Below, one piece after another: positions 32,919-33,981 of a DNA stretch of 33,981 nucleotides. The stretch's first letter is position 1; every line of letters starts with the position of its first letter. The stretch spans positions 44,968 to 78,948 of the forward strand of contig PLDK01000045.1 of NCBI GenBank assembly GCA_003135135.1, in the 5' to 3' direction. This stretch comes from Deltaproteobacteria bacterium (GTDB taxonomy: Bacteria > Desulfobacterota > Binatia > Binatales > Binataceae). A program made the translations under genes and the position numbers. Under the pieces are notes generated by a model. It was not told where the DNA came from, made no database searches, and saw only the letters and a list, made by a program, of their open reading frames with translations.

Positions 32919-32925
32919 AGCCCGG

Positions 32926-33691
32926 TCAGTCTATACGCACTTGCTCGAGATTGCGCGGCACCACGGCGTTCCATCCCAGCTCATGGGTTATGCTCGCGCG
33001 CAGAGCCTCGGATGCGGGCGGCTCACCGTGAACGATATAAACGATCTGCGGCCGAACCGTGGCGAGCTTGAGCCAGTTGATAATTTCCCGCTGATCGGCG
33101 TGCGAGGAGAAGCCGGGGACATCGACAATTTCCGCGGCGACCGGGACGTAGTCTCCCAGCATCTTCACCATCGCAGCGCCGTCGAGCAGCGACCTGCCGC
33201 GAGTTCCCGCGGCCTGAAAGCCGACGAGGATGACAGTGTTGCGGCGGTCGGGAAGCCGTCGTTTGAGATGATGGAGGACGCGGCCGCCAGAAGCCATTCC
33301 CGACGCGGAGATGATGATCATCGGCCCCGACATCGAGTTCAGCTCGATCGATGCCGCGACGGTTTTGATCTCGGTGAGATCCTGGTCATTGAAGAAATTT
33401 TTTGCATGCGCGATGTCGGCGCGGATTTCAGAGCTGCCTCGAGCGATGGCTTCTTCGTAAACCCTCAGCGCCGCCAGCGCCATCGGGCTGTCCACGAAGA
33501 TTGGCGCGCGCGTCGACCGACAACGGCTCCCAGTTCATCAAGCGGAGCTGCTTGAGCCCCTGGAACAGACCGCAATCGACAAGCACACGGCGATCGCCAG
33601 CCGTCAGCATAAACTTGCTGCCTGTGACCGTGCCGGCAGCGCCAAGGAATCGGAGAATCGGAGCTGGTGCATTCACGATGCGGTTCGGCAC
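32926..33691 (-). pseudogene. Beta-CASP metallo-beta-lactamase-fold RNase gene with internal deletion
   Basis: The 5' part (33691 down to about 33510) encodes the N-terminal strand set of an MBL-fold RNA-processing protein: [45 protein letters not shown]. The 3' part (about 33503 to 32926) encodes the end of the beta-CASP domain and the C-terminal motif in another frame: [61 protein letters not shown]. The section between them, which should hold the HxHxDH metal-binding motif and roughly 200 residues, is missing. The junction lies in a GCGCGCG run near 33504-33516. The product cannot be an active nuclease. The GTG at 33691 or one at 33676 would have been the start. Confidence 0.82.
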
Positions 33692-33981
33692 TGGTTCAGT
33701 TTGCCAACCTGAAGAGGTGCGCGCGATTCTGACTTGTCGAATAGAGCCGAAAATCGCAATTTATACCATTAGTTGTGGTTTTGAGGCGGCTGCCCTCTAT
33801 GGCTAGCTTTGTTCCGACAAAAGTCATATCGGCCAAGAGCAGGTGTCGCCCGATTTCGGGCGAGCCGGGCGAGTACGGGAAATCCTGGCGGTTGACCATT
33901 GCGTATGTGTAGCACGCCGAATCGAGCGGCGTCAGGCTGAACTAGGACATCCGCTTAACGAAGGAAGAATCACCTGCGCGG
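33692..33981. other. Terminal 290 nt without a supported gene
   Basis: Only short open frames without motifs or ribosome binding sites are present. The stretch should contain the promoter of the minus-strand beta-CASP/phosphorylase unit, but no clear -35/-10 pair stands out. Confidence 0.4.

Overview
The window is GC-rich bacterial chromosome with tight operons. I see no rRNA or tRNA gene, transposase, integrase or CRISPR array. The run siroheme synthase, CcsA/HemX-like protein, hemA, hemC, fused cobA-hemD, with hemB beside it, recalls the tetrapyrrole loci of Geobacter and related Desulfobacterota (former Deltaproteobacteria). A soil or subsurface lineage of that grade, possibly a Binatota-like one, is my best guess. 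It rests on gene content only.

Regions. (1) 1-7098: tetrapyrrole block. Five minus-strand genes carry glutamyl-tRNA to uroporphyrinogen III and siroheme. hemB faces them convergently and a DUF192 gene diverges from their 5' end. (2) 7099-16241: a Tad/Flp pilus locus. It has a sigma54-like promoter, one intact Flp prepilin, two decayed prepilin copies, then cpaB, cpaC, cpaE/tadZ, cpaF, tadB, tadC and a strong terminator. No prepilin peptidase or TadE/F/G gene is present here. (3) 16326-19383: a small lipoprotein, a receiver plus hemerythrin-like protein, a repeat-rich 735-nt intergenic stretch and a secreted six-repeat propeller-like protein. (4) 19482-23819: an MFS transporter, then a stress cluster of a CBS protein, a DksA-like zinc-finger protein and three universal stress proteins, one fused to CBS domains. 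(5) 24086-29714: a protein-isoaspartate methyltransferase fused to an erythromycin-esterase-like domain, a zinc-ribbon membrane protein, a relic copy of the esterase 3' end, an RCK-gated K+ channel and a GluR0-like ligand-gated channel. (6) 29755-33981: a tandem histidine-phosphatase-like secreted protein, an archaeal-type thymidine/AMP phosphorylase, and a beta-CASP nuclease gene that has lost its catalytic middle.

The items most worth a second look are the prepilin copy array, the glutamate-receptor-like channel with a non-potassium pore loop beside an RCK K+ channel, the 87-bp esterase relic, the internally deleted beta-CASP gene and the tandem phosphatase-like protein whose first repeat lacks its catalytic motif. 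I found no clear defence system or wholly new multi-gene system.
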